Assembly (NCBI RefSeq): GCF_021026345.1
Contig: NZ_JAJNCZ010000001.1
Location: 1,054,001 to 1,118,000 of the forward strand
DNA: 64,000 bases
From: Rhizobium sp. GN54
GTDB taxonomy: Bacteria; Pseudomonadota; Alphaproteobacteria; Rhizobiales; Rhizobiaceae
Reading direction: 5' to 3'
The translations under genes were made by a program, and so were the position numbers. Positions 25,078 to 34,343 of the stretch are shown here, in pieces (positions within the stretch are counted from its first letter, which is position 1; every line of letters begins with the position of its first letter). The notes below the pieces were generated by a model. It was not told the DNA's origin. It saw only the letters and a program-made list of their open reading frames with translations, and did not search any database.

Positions 25078-26088
25078 ATGATCCAGAAAAACTGGCAGGA
25101 ACTGATCAAGCCGAACAAGGTGGAGTTCTCCTCGTCGGGCCGCACCAAGGCCTCGCTCGTGGCAGAACCGCTCGAGCGCGGCTTCGGTCTCACCCTCGGC
25201 AACGCGCTTCGCCGCGTACTTCTGTCGTCGCTGCGCGGTGCTGCCGTCACCGCAGTGCAGATCGACGGCGTGCTGCACGAATTCTCGTCGATCCCGGGTG
25301 TACGGGAAGACGTGACCGACATCGTGCTCAACATCAAGGAAATCGCCATCAAGATGGATGGCGATGACTCGAAGCGCATGGTCGTGCGCAAGCAGGGCCC
25401 GGGCGTCGTGACCGCCGGTGACATCCAGACGGTTGGCGACATCGAGATTCTCAACCCGAACCACGTGATCTGCACCCTCGACGAGGGCGCCGAGATCCGC
25501 ATGGAGTTCACGGTCAACAACGGCAAGGGTTACGTTCCGGCCGAGCGCAACCGCGCTGAAGACGCTCCGATCGGTCTCATCCCGGTCGACAGCCTCTACT
25601 CGCCGGTCAAGAAGGTCTCCTACAAGGTCGAGAACACCCGTGAGGGCCAGGTTCTCGACTACGACAAGCTGACGATGTCCATCGAGACCGATGGCTCCGT
25701 CACCGGCGAAGATGCGATCGCGTTCGCGGCCCGTATCCTGCAGGACCAGCTTGCCGTGTTCGTCAACTTCGACGAGCCGCAGAAGGAAGCCGAAGAGGAA
25801 TCGGTCACCGAACTGGCGTTCAACCCGGCGCTTCTGAAGAAGGTCGACGAGCTGGAGCTTTCGGTCCGCTCGGCGAACTGCCTGAAGAACGACAACATCG
25901 TCTACATCGGCGACCTGATCCAGAAGACCGAAGCAGAGATGCTGCGCACGCCGAACTTCGGTCGCAAGTCGCTGAACGAGATCAAGGAAGTTCTCGCTTC
26001 CATGGGCCTGCACCTCGGCATGGAAGTGCCGGCATGGCCGCCCGAGAACATCGAAGATCTGGCCAAGCGCTACGAAGACCAGTATTGA
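25078..26088 (+). CDS. rpoA: RNA polymerase subunit alpha
   Basis: Alpha subunit of RNA polymerase, 336 residues. The N-terminal domain (from [19 protein letters not shown]) nucleates enzyme assembly. The C-terminal domain, near residues 255-325, carries the helix-hairpin-helix segment [20 protein letters not shown] that binds UP elements and activators. There is no rpsD between rpsK and rpoA, as is usual for alphaproteobacteria. Confidence 0.99.
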   Translation: MIQKNWQELIKPNKVEFSSSGRTKASLVAEPLERGFGLTLGNALRRVLLSSLRGAAVTAVQIDGVLHEFSSIPGVREDVTDIVLNIKEIAIKMDGDDSKRMVVRKQGPGVVTAGDIQTVGDIEILNPNHVICTLDEGAEIRMEFTVNNGKGYVPAERNRAEDAPIGLIPVDSLYSPVKKVSYKVENTREGQVLDYDKLTMSIETDGSVTGEDAIAFAARILQDQLAVFVNFDEPQKEAEEESVTELAFNPALLKKVDELELSVRSANCLKNDNIVYIGDLIQKTEAEMLRTPNFGRKSLNEIKEVLASMGLHLGMEVPAWPPENIEDLAKRYEDQY

Positions 26089-26266
26089 GCGGCACAAAAC
26101 GGCATGCGGGTGGTCAGCCGCTCGCATGCCGCGCCGATTGAAGTGAAATAGAAGGCAGGTTTTTTCGCTGCCTTTCCCCGTCAGACAGCAGGCAAGTCGC
26201 CTGTATGTGCCAGGAAACGGCAGGACCGATGCGATATCGGGAGACCTGCATCAAAGGAGAATAGCA

Positions 26267-26689
26267 ATGCGCCACCAGAAAGCCGGCCGCAAGCTGAACC
26301 GTACCGCCAGCCACCGCAAGGCGATGTTCGCAAACATGGCTGCCTCGCTCATCACCCATGAGCAGATCGTGACCACCCTTCCGAAGGCGAAGGAAATCCG
26401 TCCGATCGTCGAAAAGCTCGTGACCCTCGGCAAGCGCGGCGACCTGCATGCCCGCCGTCAGGCGATCTCGCAGATCCGCGACGCCGCCGCCGTCTCGAAG
26501 CTGTTCGACGCGATTGCGACCCGTTACGCCACCCGCAACGGCGGCTACCTTCGCATCATGAAGGCCGGCTTCCGTACGGGTGACAACGCAGCGCTCGCCG
26601 TCATCGAGTTCGTCGATCGCGACGTCTCCGCCAAGGGCGCAGCCGACAAGGCCCGCGTTGAAGCCGAGGCTGCTGCCGAAGCCGCTTGA
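26267..26689 (+). CDS. rplQ: 50S ribosomal protein L17 (bL17)
   Basis: Ribosomal protein L17, 140 residues, near the tunnel exit. It starts [20 protein letters not shown] and has the family's [20 protein letters not shown]. The start has AAAGGAGAATAGCA upstream; a longer in-frame start at 26207 is rejected. The 178-bp rpoA-rplQ gap contains hairpins. The operon ends at the next terminator. Confidence 0.98.
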   Translation: MRHQKAGRKLNRTASHRKAMFANMAASLITHEQIVTTLPKAKEIRPIVEKLVTLGKRGDLHARRQAISQIRDAAAVSKLFDAIATRYATRNGGYLRIMKAGFRTGDNAALAVIEFVDRDVSAKGAADKARVEAEAAAEAA

Positions 26690-26711
26690 TTTCAGGCAAC
26701 GGAATGAAATG

Positions 26712-26744
26712 AAAAGGCCGGGTGCGAAAGCGCCCGGCCTTTTT
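26712..26744 (+). terminator. Strong intrinsic terminator after rplQ
   Basis: A 14-bp stem (26712-26725 with 26730-26743, GAAA tetraloop) is followed by a T-run. It marks the end of the whole ribosomal-protein superblock. Confidence 0.92.
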
Positions 26745-26811
26745 GCGTCTAGTGGATTCCAGATCACCTCGATGTGTGCAGAACATGGCATGCACCTGCC
26801 CCTCACCCTAA

Positions 26812-26837
26812 CCCTCTCCCCGCAAGCGGGGAGAGGG
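26812..26837. repeat. Rhizobial-type intergenic palindrome, unit 1
   Basis: A 12-bp perfect palindrome (arms 26812-26823 and 26826-26837) follows the motif CCCCTCACCCTAACCCTCT. Sequences of this kind recur in rhizobial intergenic spaces (from general knowledge, not checked here). Confidence 0.65.
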
Positions 26838-26927
26838 GACGAGTGTGCATCGGGCGAGAGATGACCTGCAGGCCACGGACCTTGTCAGAAACAGGCCCTG
26901 TGGGATGCGGCGCCCCGCGGCATCCGT

Positions 26928-26953
26928 CCTTCTCCCCGCTCGCGGGGAGAAGG
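26928..26953. repeat. Rhizobial-type intergenic palindrome, unit 2
   Basis: A 12-bp perfect palindrome (arms 26928-26939 and 26942-26953) is followed by TGCCGGCAGGCGGATGAGGG. It faces unit 1 about 90 bp away, in the gap between the convergent rplQ and msrQ genes. Confidence 0.65.
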
Positions 26954-26996
26954 TGCCGGCAGGCGGATGAGGGGCGGTTTAAGGCATTGCGGGCCG

Positions 26997-27641
26997 CTAC
27001 GCCCGCCCCATGCCCGGCCGTCCCGCCGTTCCGCGCCGCCACTGGTTGAAGCGCGGGCGAAACAGCCGCCAGACGAGGAGTGCCGTGACGAGCGCGATAT
27101 AGATCATCTGCTCCGGCCCCACGACCTTCACCGACATCGCGAAATGCAGCGCACCAGCGGCCGCGATGACGTAGACGAGCCTGTGCAGCCGGTTCCACCG
27201 CGGCCCGAGCCTGCGGATCGACCAGTTGTTCGATGTCAGCGCCAGCGGGATCAGCATGACGAAACCCGCCATGCCGATGGTGATGAAGGGGCGCTTGGCG
27301 ATGTCAGCGACGATCTGCGGGAAATCCAGGTACTTGTCGAGGATCATGTAGGTCGAGAAATGCATGACCACGTACCAGAACGCCAGAAGCCCGAGCGCGC
27401 GGCGGTAGCGGATCCAGTTGATGCCGAACAGGTCGCGGATCGGGCTGATGCAGAGCGTGGCGATCAGGAAGCGCAGGGCCCAGATGCCGAGCAGGTGCTC
27501 GAACTCCTTGATCGCGTTCCCCGGCAACTGTCCGGTTGCGCCGAGATAGAAGCCGAAGACGGCCGGGATGAAGCCGAGCGCATAGAGCGCCCAGACCGAG
27601 GCGCCGTGATATTTGCGGGGCAGGGCGGGGATCGAGGCCAT
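26997..27641 (-). CDS. msrQ: MsrQ, haem-binding membrane subunit of periplasmic methionine sulfoxide reductase
   Basis: MsrQ (YedZ) family, 214 residues, with about six transmembrane segments. It passes electrons from the respiratory chain to MsrP. Histidines in hydrophobic helices (HFSTYMILDKYL, NRLHRLVYVIAAAGALHFAM) are candidates for haem ligands. The ATG at 27641 lies 2 bp after the msrP stop, so the two are co-translated. It ends close to the convergent ribosomal terminator and the palindromes. Confidence 0.93.
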   Translation of the reverse strand: MASIPALPRKYHGASVWALYALGFIPAVFGFYLGATGQLPGNAIKEFEHLLGIWALRFLIATLCISPIRDLFGINWIRYRRALGLLAFWYVVMHFSTYMILDKYLDFPQIVADIAKRPFITIGMAGFVMLIPLALTSNNWSIRRLGPRWNRLHRLVYVIAAAGALHFAMSVKVVGPEQMIYIALVTALLVWRLFRPRFNQWRRGTAGRPGMGRA

Positions 27642-27643
27642 GG

Positions 27644-28585
27644 TCAGTAGTTTGCCGCCAGGTCCATGCCGGCATAGAGGCCAGCGACCTCCTCGCCATA
27701 GCCGTTGAAGGCCAGCGTGTCGCGGCGGCTGCCGCCGAAGAAGCCGCCTTCGCCGATCCGGTTTTCCGTCGCCTGGCTCCAGCGCGGATGGTCGACGACC
27801 GGGTTCACATTGGCGTAGAAGCCGTACTCGCTCGGGGCGGAGAGGTTCCAGGTGGTCGGCGGCTGCTGGTCGGTCAGCGTGATTTTCACGATCGACTTGA
27901 TGCCCTTGAAGCCGTATTTCCACGGCACGACGAGGCGGACCGGGGCGCCGTTCTGGTTCGGCAGCGTCTTGCCGTAGAGGCCGACCGACAGGATCGTCAG
28001 CGGATGGCGCGCCTCGTCGAGCCTGAGCCCCTCGACATAGGGCCAGGGCAGCGGCTGGAAATAGCCGGACTGGCCCGGCATCTGTTCCGGTCGTACGACC
28101 GTCTCGAAGGCGACGTATTTGGCGCTCCCGAGCGGCTCGACCTTGTCGAGCAGGCCCGCCAGCGGAAAGCCGATCCAGGGGATGACCATCGACCAGGCCT
28201 CGACGCAGCGCATGCGGTAGGTCCGCTCCTCCAGCGGCATCGCCAGGAGTTCCTCCAGGCCGAATTCCCGCGGCTTGGCGACCATGCCGCCGACCTTGAT
28301 CGTCCACGGGTTCGGCTTGAAGTCGGCGCTGTTGGCGGCCGGATCGCCCTTGCCCATGCCGAACTCGTAGAAATTGTTGTAGTTGGTGACGTCCTTCTCG
28401 GGCGTCGTTGCCTCGTCGGTCCCGAAGGCGGAGGCGGCGGCCTTCAGCTCTGCCGCATGCGAACCGGACGCGCCGGCCGCAAGCAGCCCTCCCGCCGTGG
28501 CGCCGATGAAGCTGCGCCTGTTGAGGAAGATCGGTTCCGGGGTGATCTCCGTTGTCGCGATCCTGGGGGGACGGTAAGCAGTCAT
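27644..28585 (-). CDS. msrP: MsrP, molybdopterin-dependent periplasmic methionine sulfoxide reductase
   Basis: MsrP (YedY) catalytic subunit, 313 residues, repairs oxidised methionine in periplasmic proteins. A twin-arginine signal is visible ([18 protein letters not shown], arginines 23-24). C127 in [13 protein letters not shown] is the expected molybdenum ligand. The ATG at 28585 follows GAGGAAAACGAT. In-frame codons further upstream (to 28948) are not family-like. It forms an operon with msrQ and is divergent from an HtrA protease, a sensible envelope-stress grouping. Confidence 0.93.
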   Translation of the reverse strand: MTAYRPPRIATTEITPEPIFLNRRSFIGATAGGLLAAGASGSHAAELKAAASAFGTDEATTPEKDVTNYNNFYEFGMGKGDPAANSADFKPNPWTIKVGGMVAKPREFGLEELLAMPLEERTYRMRCVEAWSMVIPWIGFPLAGLLDKVEPLGSAKYVAFETVVRPEQMPGQSGYFQPLPWPYVEGLRLDEARHPLTILSVGLYGKTLPNQNGAPVRLVVPWKYGFKGIKSIVKITLTDQQPPTTWNLSAPSEYGFYANVNPVVDHPRWSQATENRIGEGGFFGGSRRDTLAFNGYGEEVAGLYAGMDLAANY

Positions 28586-28674
28586 ATCGTTTTCCTCTGC
28601 GGAACAAGGGGCCTCTCGCAGGACTTTACGGCAGGCATGACAGCAAAGTTTCAGCCATTTCGATAGAGGCGCGT

Positions 28675-28694
28675 CGCGCACGATTTCGTGCGCG
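28675..28694. promoter_or_regulatory. Perfect inverted repeat between msrP and the HtrA gene
   Basis: Two 9-bp perfect arms (28675-28683 and 28686-28694) with a 2-base spacer lie about 90-100 bp from each of the two divergent starts. It has the geometry of a dimeric regulator site; the regulator is unknown. Confidence 0.45.
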
Positions 28695-28793
28695 GGCCGG
28701 CGCGGTTCCCGGGCGTAGATCGCCTTGGCGCGTTTGCCTTTTTTCGTGCCAGATCTTATCTGAACGTGGCGGCATCGTAAGGGAGAATCTGAA

Positions 28794-30185
28794 ATGAAAT
28801 TCGGCCACGGCCTCGCTACCGCAACCCTGCTCCTGCTCACGGTCTCCGCCCCGGCGATCGCGCAGGAAAAGGCTGTTCCCGGCTCGCAGACGGAGATGCA
28901 GCTGTCCTTCGCGCCGCTGGTCAAGAAGACCGCGAACGCGACCGTCAACGTCTATGCCGAGCGGATGGTCGAGCAGCGCTCAGTGTTCAACGATCCGTTC
29001 TTCGAGGAATTCTTCGGCCAGCGCATGCCGAACCGGACGCAGAAGCAGTCCTCGCTCGGGTCCGGCGTCATCGTCGGCAAGGACGGCATCGTGGTGACGA
29101 ACAATCACGTCATCCAGGGCGCCGACGACATCAAGGTCGCGCTTGCCGATGGCCGCGAGTATCCCTGCAAGGTATTGCTGAAGGATGACCGCGTCGATCT
29201 CGCGGTGCTGAAGATCGAGGCGAAGGAGACGTTCGACATGCTGCCGCTCGGCGACAGCGACGCCGTCGAGGTCGGCGACCTCGTGCTGGCGATCGGCAAT
29301 CCCTTCGGCGTCGGCCAGACGGTGACGAGCGGCATCGTCTCGGCGCTGGCGCGAAACCAGGTCAGGGCTGGCGACTTCGGCTTCTTCATCCAGACCGACG
29401 CCTCGATCAATCCCGGCAATTCCGGCGGCGGGCTGATCAACATGAAGGGCGAGCTGATTGGCATCAACACGGCCATCTTCTCGCGCGGCGGCGGCTCCAA
29501 CGGCGTCGGCTTCGCCATCCCCGCCAATCTGGTGAAGGTGTTCATCGCAAGCGCGGTCGGCGGCAGCACCAATTTCGACCGGCCCTTCGTCGGCGCGACT
29601 TTCGATGCGGTGACCTCCGACGTCGCCGAGGCGCTCGGCCTGACCAAGGCCCGCGGCGCGCTCGTGTCCAAGGTCCTGCCCGGCAGCCCGGCGGAACGGG
29701 CGGGCCTGAAGCCCGGCGACGTGGTCACCGCCGTCAACGGCATCGAGGTGGAACATCCCGACGCGCTCGGCTACCGGCTGGCGACGGTCGGCATCGGCGG
29801 CACGGCGAAGCTCAGCGTCAGCGACGGCGGCAAGCAGGAGGAACTGACGATCGCGCTCGACCGCCCGCCGGAGACGACCCCGCGCGACGAACGGCTGATC
29901 GAGGGGCGCAATCCCTTCTCGGGTGCCGTCGTCGCCAATCTCTCGCCGCGCGTCGCCGACGAACTGCGCATGCCGGCCGGCACCGAGGGCGTCGTCGTCA
30001 CCGACGTCAACCGCGGCTCGCCCGCGGCCCGCATCGGGCTCAAGCCGCGCGACATCATCGTCGAACTGAACGGCACCGAGGTTGCCTCCACCGAGGTGCT
30101 GGAGGAACTGGTGGGCGACGACCCCTCCGTCTGGCGCGTCGAGATCGAGCGCGACGGCCAGCGCATCCGGCAGTTCTTCCGATGA
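28794..30185 (+). CDS. Periplasmic serine protease of the HtrA/Deg family
   Basis: HtrA/DegP-like protease, 463 residues, degrading damaged periplasmic proteins. A signal peptide is visible ([23 protein letters not shown]). The catalytic triad is H105 (VTNNHVIQG), D135 ([10 protein letters not shown]) and S210 (INPGNSGGG). Two PDZ domains follow, at about 260-350 ([22 protein letters not shown]) and 370-460 ([20 protein letters not shown]). The stop overlaps the rarA start by 4 bp. Rhizobia have several paralogues, so no specific symbol is given. Confidence 0.95.
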   Translation: MKFGHGLATATLLLLTVSAPAIAQEKAVPGSQTEMQLSFAPLVKKTANATVNVYAERMVEQRSVFNDPFFEEFFGQRMPNRTQKQSSLGSGVIVGKDGIVVTNNHVIQGADDIKVALADGREYPCKVLLKDDRVDLAVLKIEAKETFDMLPLGDSDAVEVGDLVLAIGNPFGVGQTVTSGIVSALARNQVRAGDFGFFIQTDASINPGNSGGGLINMKGELIGINTAIFSRGGGSNGVGFAIPANLVKVFIASAVGGSTNFDRPFVGATFDAVTSDVAEALGLTKARGALVSKVLPGSPAERAGLKPGDVVTAVNGIEVEHPDALGYRLATVGIGGTAKLSVSDGGKQEELTIALDRPPETTPRDERLIEGRNPFSGAVVANLSPRVADELRMPAGTEGVVVTDVNRGSPAARIGLKPRDIIVELNGTEVASTEVLEELVGDDPSVWRVEIERDGQRIRQFFR

Positions 30186-31492
30186 GCGACCTCTTCGCCA
30201 CCTCCGAACCGGCAGGCATGGCGGCGAAACGGCCGCTGGCCGATCGCCTGCGGCCGCAGTCGCTTCAGGAGGTGGCGGGACAGGAGCACCTGACCGGTGA
30301 GGACGGCGTGCTGACGCGGATGATCGCGTCCGGCTCGCTGGGCTCGATGATCTTCTGGGGGCCGCCCGGAACCGGCAAGACCACCGTCGCCCGGCTTCTC
30401 TCCGGCGAGGCGGAACTGGCCTTCGAGCAGATCTCGGCGATCTTCTCCGGCGTGGCCGACCTGAAGAAGGTCTTCGACGCCGCCCGCCAGCGCCGCATGG
30501 GCGGACGCCAGACCCTGCTCTTCGTCGACGAGATCCACCGCTTCAACCGCGCCCAGCAGGACAGCTTCCTGCCGGTGATGGAGGACGGCACGATCGTGCT
30601 CGTCGGCGCCACCACCGAGAACCCGTCCTTCGAACTCAACGCCGCACTCCTGTCGCGCGCCCGGGTGCTCACCTTCAAGCCACATGACGAGGACAGCCTC
30701 GGCGAGCTCCTCAAGCGGGCGGAGGCGACCGAGGACAAACCGCTGCCGCTCGACGACGGCGCCCGCGCCGCACTCCTGCGCATGGCCGACGGCGACGGCC
30801 GCGCAGTGCTGACGCTGGCGGAGGAAGTCTGGCGGGCGGCGCGGCCCGGCGAGGTCTTCGCGCAGGAAGACCTGTTCCGCATCGTCCAGCGCCGCGCCCC
30901 GGTCTACGACAAGGCCCAGGACGGCCACTACAACCTGATCTCCGCCCTGCACAAGTCCGTCCGCGGTTCCGATCCGGATGCGGCCCTCTATTATCTCTGC
31001 CGGATGCTCGATGCCGGCGAGGATCCCCTGTTTCTCGGCCGCCGGCTGGTGCGCATGGCGGTCGAGGACATCGGGCTCGCCGATCCGCAGGCGCTGGTCG
31101 TGTGCAACGCGGCCAAGGATGCCTATGACTTCCTGGGCTCGCCGGAGGGCGAACTGGCGCTCGCTCAAGCCTGCGTCTATCTCGCCACCGCGCCGAAATC
31201 GAACGCGGTCTATACCGCCTTCAAGGCGGCGACGCGCGCGGCGAAGGAAAACGGCTCGCTGCTGCCGCCGAAGCACATCCTGAACGCACCGACGAAGCTG
31301 ATGAAGAGCGAGGGCTACAACGACGGCTATCGCTACGACCACGACGAGCCGGATGCGTTTTCGGGGCAGGACTACTTCCCGGAACGGATGGGCCGGCAGA
31401 CCTTCTACGACCCGCCGGAGCGCGGCTTCGAGCGCGATATCCGCAAGCGGCTCGACTGGTGGGCGAAGCTCAGGCGCGAGCGCAACGGCTGA
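30182..31492 (+). CDS. rarA: Replication-associated recombination protein A (RarA/MgsA), AAA+ ATPase
   Basis: RarA, 436 residues, an AAA+ ATPase related to clamp loaders and acting at stalled replication forks. Walker A is GPPGTGKTT (60-68) and Walker B is LLFVDEIHRFN (112-122); sensor-1 is GATTENPSFELN. The C-terminal MgsA/WRNIP1 domain is complete, including ISALHKSVRGSDPDAALYYL. Translationally coupled to the HtrA gene by ATGA. This htrA-rarA pairing is common in rhizobia. Confidence 0.95.
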   Translation: MSDLFATSEPAGMAAKRPLADRLRPQSLQEVAGQEHLTGEDGVLTRMIASGSLGSMIFWGPPGTGKTTVARLLSGEAELAFEQISAIFSGVADLKKVFDAARQRRMGGRQTLLFVDEIHRFNRAQQDSFLPVMEDGTIVLVGATTENPSFELNAALLSRARVLTFKPHDEDSLGELLKRAEATEDKPLPLDDGARAALLRMADGDGRAVLTLAEEVWRAARPGEVFAQEDLFRIVQRRAPVYDKAQDGHYNLISALHKSVRGSDPDAALYYLCRMLDAGEDPLFLGRRLVRMAVEDIGLADPQALVVCNAAKDAYDFLGSPEGELALAQACVYLATAPKSNAVYTAFKAATRAAKENGSLLPPKHILNAPTKLMKSEGYNDGYRYDHDEPDAFSGQDYFPERMGRQTFYDPPERGFERDIRKRLDWWAKLRRERNG

Positions 31493-31511
31493 CCGGCACA
31501 GCAGCCTGTCG

Positions 31512-31850
31512 TCAGCGCTGGGCGGATTGCCGCGAGGGCGGGGAAATGCGCGGGCCGGATTTCGCCTTCGGCTTCTGCACGACCCGGATCGAGGATTCGA
31601 CCTTGCCGGAGTGCCCCTCGGTGTCGATGACCACATGCCAGTGGGCGCTCTTGGGGATGGTCAGCCGGATGGGCGTCTGCCTGGCGACGCCGCCCAGGAA
31701 CTTGTGCTGGCGCGCGTTCCTGAACAGGTCGAAATCGGCATGCGTCATCAGCCGGACATTGGCAACGGCCGACAACGTGATCTCGATCACCACGCCTTCG
31801 CGGATGTCCTGCAGGTCGTAGTGGGTATAGGGGAGGGAGGTCTGCGCCAT
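31512..31850 (-). CDS. DUF1883 domain protein
   Basis: A 112-residue protein. Residues 8-90 match the DUF1883 pattern as I know it (THYDLQDIREGVVIEITL, then NVRLMTHADFDLFRNARQH and SAHWHVVIDTEGHSGKVESS). The C-terminal 20 residues are basic and low-complexity. The ATG at 31850 follows AAGGACGGCA. It ends 19 bp from the convergent rarA. The function of the domain is unknown. Confidence 0.8.
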   Translation of the reverse strand: MAQTSLPYTHYDLQDIREGVVIEITLSAVANVRLMTHADFDLFRNARQHKFLGGVARQTPIRLTIPKSAHWHVVIDTEGHSGKVESSIRVVQKPKAKSGPRISPPSRQSAQR

Positions 31851-31986
31851 TGCCGTCCTTGCTGCCTTAGTGCGCCGCCACCATGCATGGCAGCGGTTAA
31901 GGATCGGTTGGCGCCGGAGCCGCGAAAAACCACGGCGCAAAGGATGATCGGCAGTGGCGCGTGGTGCGTTTGAGAACCCATCCCGG

Positions 31987-32283
31987 TCAGCTCGATTTGC
32001 GGTTCCATGCAGTTGGCCCGCGAACTTTGCCCTGGCGAGGGCGCTGAAGGCGCCGGGGTAGGGCATCGAGTTCGACCGCAACGCCCTCGGGCGCCCGGCA
32101 GACCGCGGCCGGATTGCGGTCGCTCTCCTCTCTGGCGAAATGAAGCGCTGCGTCTTCGCTGGCGAAAAGGCCACCAACCTTGCCGAGCCCGTCCTGCACG
32201 ACCCACCAGCCGTGATGGTCACGCCCGACCGTGAAACGGGCGGGCCGGGTACCGACGGAAAGGCGATGCGTTCGACGTTGCAT
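31987..32283 (-). CDS. Small protein of unknown function
   Basis: A 98-residue protein beginning MQRRTHRLSVGTRPARFTVG. The core FTVGRDHHGWWVVQDGLGKV followed by GGLFASEDAALHFAREES looks like a small folded domain often seen in rhizobial hypothetical proteins. No signal peptide or membrane segment was seen, and the C-terminus is basic. AAAGGA lies upstream of the start, though 10 bases away. No function is proposed. Confidence 0.65.
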   Translation of the reverse strand: MQRRTHRLSVGTRPARFTVGRDHHGWWVVQDGLGKVGGLFASEDAALHFAREESDRNPAAVCRAPEGVAVELDALPRRLQRPRQGKVRGPTAWNRKSS

Positions 32284-32315
32284 GATGCAGGTTTCCTTTG
32301 TTGACGATGATGATG

Positions 32316-32522
32316 TCAGCCGGCCGACCAGTTGCTGATCATCTGGATGGCGCCGGCGATCAGGACTGTGATGCCGAGCCGCAATCCGATGTGGCGCAAC
32401 GCCAGCATGCCGGGACCCGGGCTTGCCGTATCGGCAGGCCGGCGATCGGTCGCGCGCTCCGGTGAAGGGGAAGGGGAGAGCGGCGTCTGGCCGCCGGACG
32501 GATTGATCTTGTGGCGGTTCAT
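32316..32522 (-). CDS. Small single-pass membrane protein
   Basis: A 68-residue protein with a polar N-terminal half (PSGGQTPLSPSPSPERATDR) and one C-terminal hydrophobic segment (LRLGITVLIAGAIQMI). Its ATG is 4 bases after the stop of the DapA-like gene, indicating coupling. Together with the genes upstream it forms a compact minus-strand module. The function is unknown. Confidence 0.6.
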   Translation of the reverse strand: MNRHKINPSGGQTPLSPSPSPERATDRRPADTASPGPGMLALRHIGLRLGITVLIAGAIQMISNWSAG

Positions 32523-32526
32523 GGCG

Positions 32527-33444
32527 TTATGCCGTCCGGCTCAGGAGTTCGGCGCGTTCCGGCAGGCCGGCGATCGCGCTGCGCAGCAGCTTCTGTACTT
32601 CGAGCGACGGCGGTGTCAGCGGCAGCCGGACCTCTGCCGAAAGTCCGAGCACCAGCGATAGCGCATCCTTGGCGCAGGCGACGGTGTTTTCCGCCTCCAG
32701 CGCCGTCTGCAGCGGCATCAGGCGTTCCTGCAGCGCGTAGGCGACGTCGATGTTGCCGGTGCGCAGCGCATTGTGAAGCGCCGAAGTCAGGCGAGGTGCG
32801 ACATTTGCCGCAATCGAGAAGGCGCCGCCACCACCGCAAAGGCTGAATGGGCAGGCTGCCGGCTCGTGACCGCAGTAGTGGAGCAGTCGGGCCCGCAGAT
32901 CAGGTACGGTCTGCGCGAAACGCGAGACGTCGCCCGTGCAGTCGACGAGGGCTGCGACGGATGCGATCGTTGCCAGCCGTTCGATGGTGCGCGGGGAGAG
33001 GTCGACGGCAGTGCGCGCGGGCGCGTTGTAGATGATGAGGGGGATATCGACGGCCGCGGCGACCGTCTCGAAGTGGCGGAAGATACCCTCCTGCGAGGGC
33101 CTGCTGTAGTAGGGCACCGTCAGCAGCGCCGCATCGGCGCCGAGCGCCTTGGCCTGAGCGGTCAGCGCAATGGTGGATTCCGTGCAGTTGGTACCACAGC
33201 CGACCAGGACGGGGACGGTGCGTTCGGCGACCTCCACCGCGGTCCGGACGATGCTGTAGCGCTCGTCCATGGTCAGCGTCGGCGCCTCTCCGGCTTCGCC
33301 GCAGACGAGCAGTCCGGAAATACCGCTCCTGATCTGCCATTCGACGAGGGTCAGAAGGCCGATCCTGTCGAGCGTGCCGCCGCGAAAGGGTGTGACGAGG
33401 TCGCAGACCGCGCCGCGGGGGAGAAAGGCGTGGAAGGGGGACAT
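32527..33444 (-). CDS. DapA/N-acetylneuraminate lyase-family protein lacking the Schiff-base lysine
   Basis: A 305-residue protein of the dihydrodipicolinate synthase family (TIM barrel). Family landmarks are kept: PYYSRPSQEG at 111-120 and YNAPARTAVDL at 139-149. The barrel strand that normally reads G-I-K-E-A-T-G-D reads ALVDCTGD at 165-172, so the catalytic lysine is replaced by V167. The substrate-binding GTTGE motif is CGEAGE (48-53). It is therefore unlikely to be a normal aldolase/lyase. The start at 33444 is preferred because GGAG lies 6 bases upstream; in-frame ATGs at 33456 and 33471 are alternatives. Confidence 0.8.
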   Translation of the reverse strand: MSPFHAFLPRGAVCDLVTPFRGGTLDRIGLLTLVEWQIRSGISGLLVCGEAGEAPTLTMDERYSIVRTAVEVAERTVPVLVGCGTNCTESTIALTAQAKALGADAALLTVPYYSRPSQEGIFRHFETVAAAVDIPLIIYNAPARTAVDLSPRTIERLATIASVAALVDCTGDVSRFAQTVPDLRARLLHYCGHEPAACPFSLCGGGGAFSIAANVAPRLTSALHNALRTGNIDVAYALQERLMPLQTALEAENTVACAKDALSLVLGLSAEVRLPLTPPSLEVQKLLRSAIAGLPERAELLSRTA

Positions 33445-33463
33445 GAGAATCTCCATGGGTATC

Positions 33464-33889
33464 TCAGGCATTGATGTCGTCGGAGGCGACAAGGGCCGCG
33501 AGCAACGATGCGGGACGGTCCGGGTGGTGGGCGGCATGGATGCGCCGGCACCGCGGGGCTGTCTCCGTTGTGAGCCGGCAGGTCCAGATTCCGTCTACGA
33601 GCGCCTGGTCGAGCAGTGCGCGTGGTGGGGCGGCCGATGCGGCCAGCAGCAGGACGGCGCTGTCGAGATCGTCCTGTTCCATCAACTGACGGAAGCGGGC
33701 GAAGGCATCGTGCGTCTCACGGACGTTGGCTAGCGCCGGCAGCACGCGCAGCGCCTCCCAGACGAGATGTTCGCGCAGGACGCGGGCGGCCGCGATCCGA
33801 AGGCGCAGCGCCGGCACCGGATCGGCGTCGTCGAGCGGCTGGGGCTGCGTCGGATGAGAGGGAACGTCTGTCGAAGTGTGCATGGGCAT
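33464..33889 (-). CDS. Unknown protein in the DapA-like module
   Basis: A 141-residue, alanine/leucine-rich, probably helical protein (ALRLRIAAARVLREHLVWEAL). It has no signal peptide or membrane segment and no motif I recognise. Two nearby ATGs (33889, 33883) are possible starts and neither has a strong ribosome-binding site. It ends 19 bp before the DapA-like gene. It is accepted as a gene because it bridges two other small genes in the same direction without large gaps. Confidence 0.5.
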   Translation of the reverse strand: MPMHTSTDVPSHPTQPQPLDDADPVPALRLRIAAARVLREHLVWEALRVLPALANVRETHDAFARFRQLMEQDDLDSAVLLLAASAAPPRALLDQALVDGIWTCRLTTETAPRCRRIHAAHHPDRPASLLAALVASDDINA

Positions 33890-33904
33890 GGTCGCGACCC
33901 GCGC

Positions 33905-34117
33905 TTAGCCGAACAGGATGAGCCAACCGATGCCGGCGGCGATCAGCGCCAGGGCGATGCCGAGCCGCAACCGTGTGCCGGCGCGGCCGGGATTCCGGAA
34001 TGAATGCGCTACGGATCGGCGGGCGCGTCGCCGCCGCGCCTTTTCTGCAGCATCCATGACGGCTTTGGCAAAAACGGTCCGCGTGCTCAGCGGCGTCGGT
34101 GCATGATCGGAGGCCAT
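33905..34117 (-). CDS. Small membrane protein with a basic cytoplasmic tail
   Basis: A 70-residue protein with a basic middle (KARRRRARRSVAHSFRNPGR) and one C-terminal hydrophobic segment (LRLGIALALIAAGIGWLILF), an apparent tail-anchored or single-pass layout. The ATG at 34117 is chosen over 34243 because upstream codons look random. It lies 15 bp before the next gene of the module. The function is unknown. Confidence 0.5.
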   Translation of the reverse strand: MASDHAPTPLSTRTVFAKAVMDAAEKARRRRARRSVAHSFRNPGRAGTRLRLGIALALIAAGIGWLILFG

Positions 34118-34343
34118 GACATCGTATCCAGTTGACGATGTCCGGAATCTAGGATGGTCATGGGTATGATTTCGATTGGGAAAGCCGACGCCGGGCGTAA
34201 GAAATTCATAAAGGCCTATGGCGCCGCCGGCAGCCGCAGCCAAGGTTCTGCGGATGGCAGCAGGCCGCGCTGCGGATGCGCGGCCATGGCGCGAGCGGCC
34301 TTCCTAGGCGCAAGACCATCGGGAGACCTTGCGCACGCGCTGG

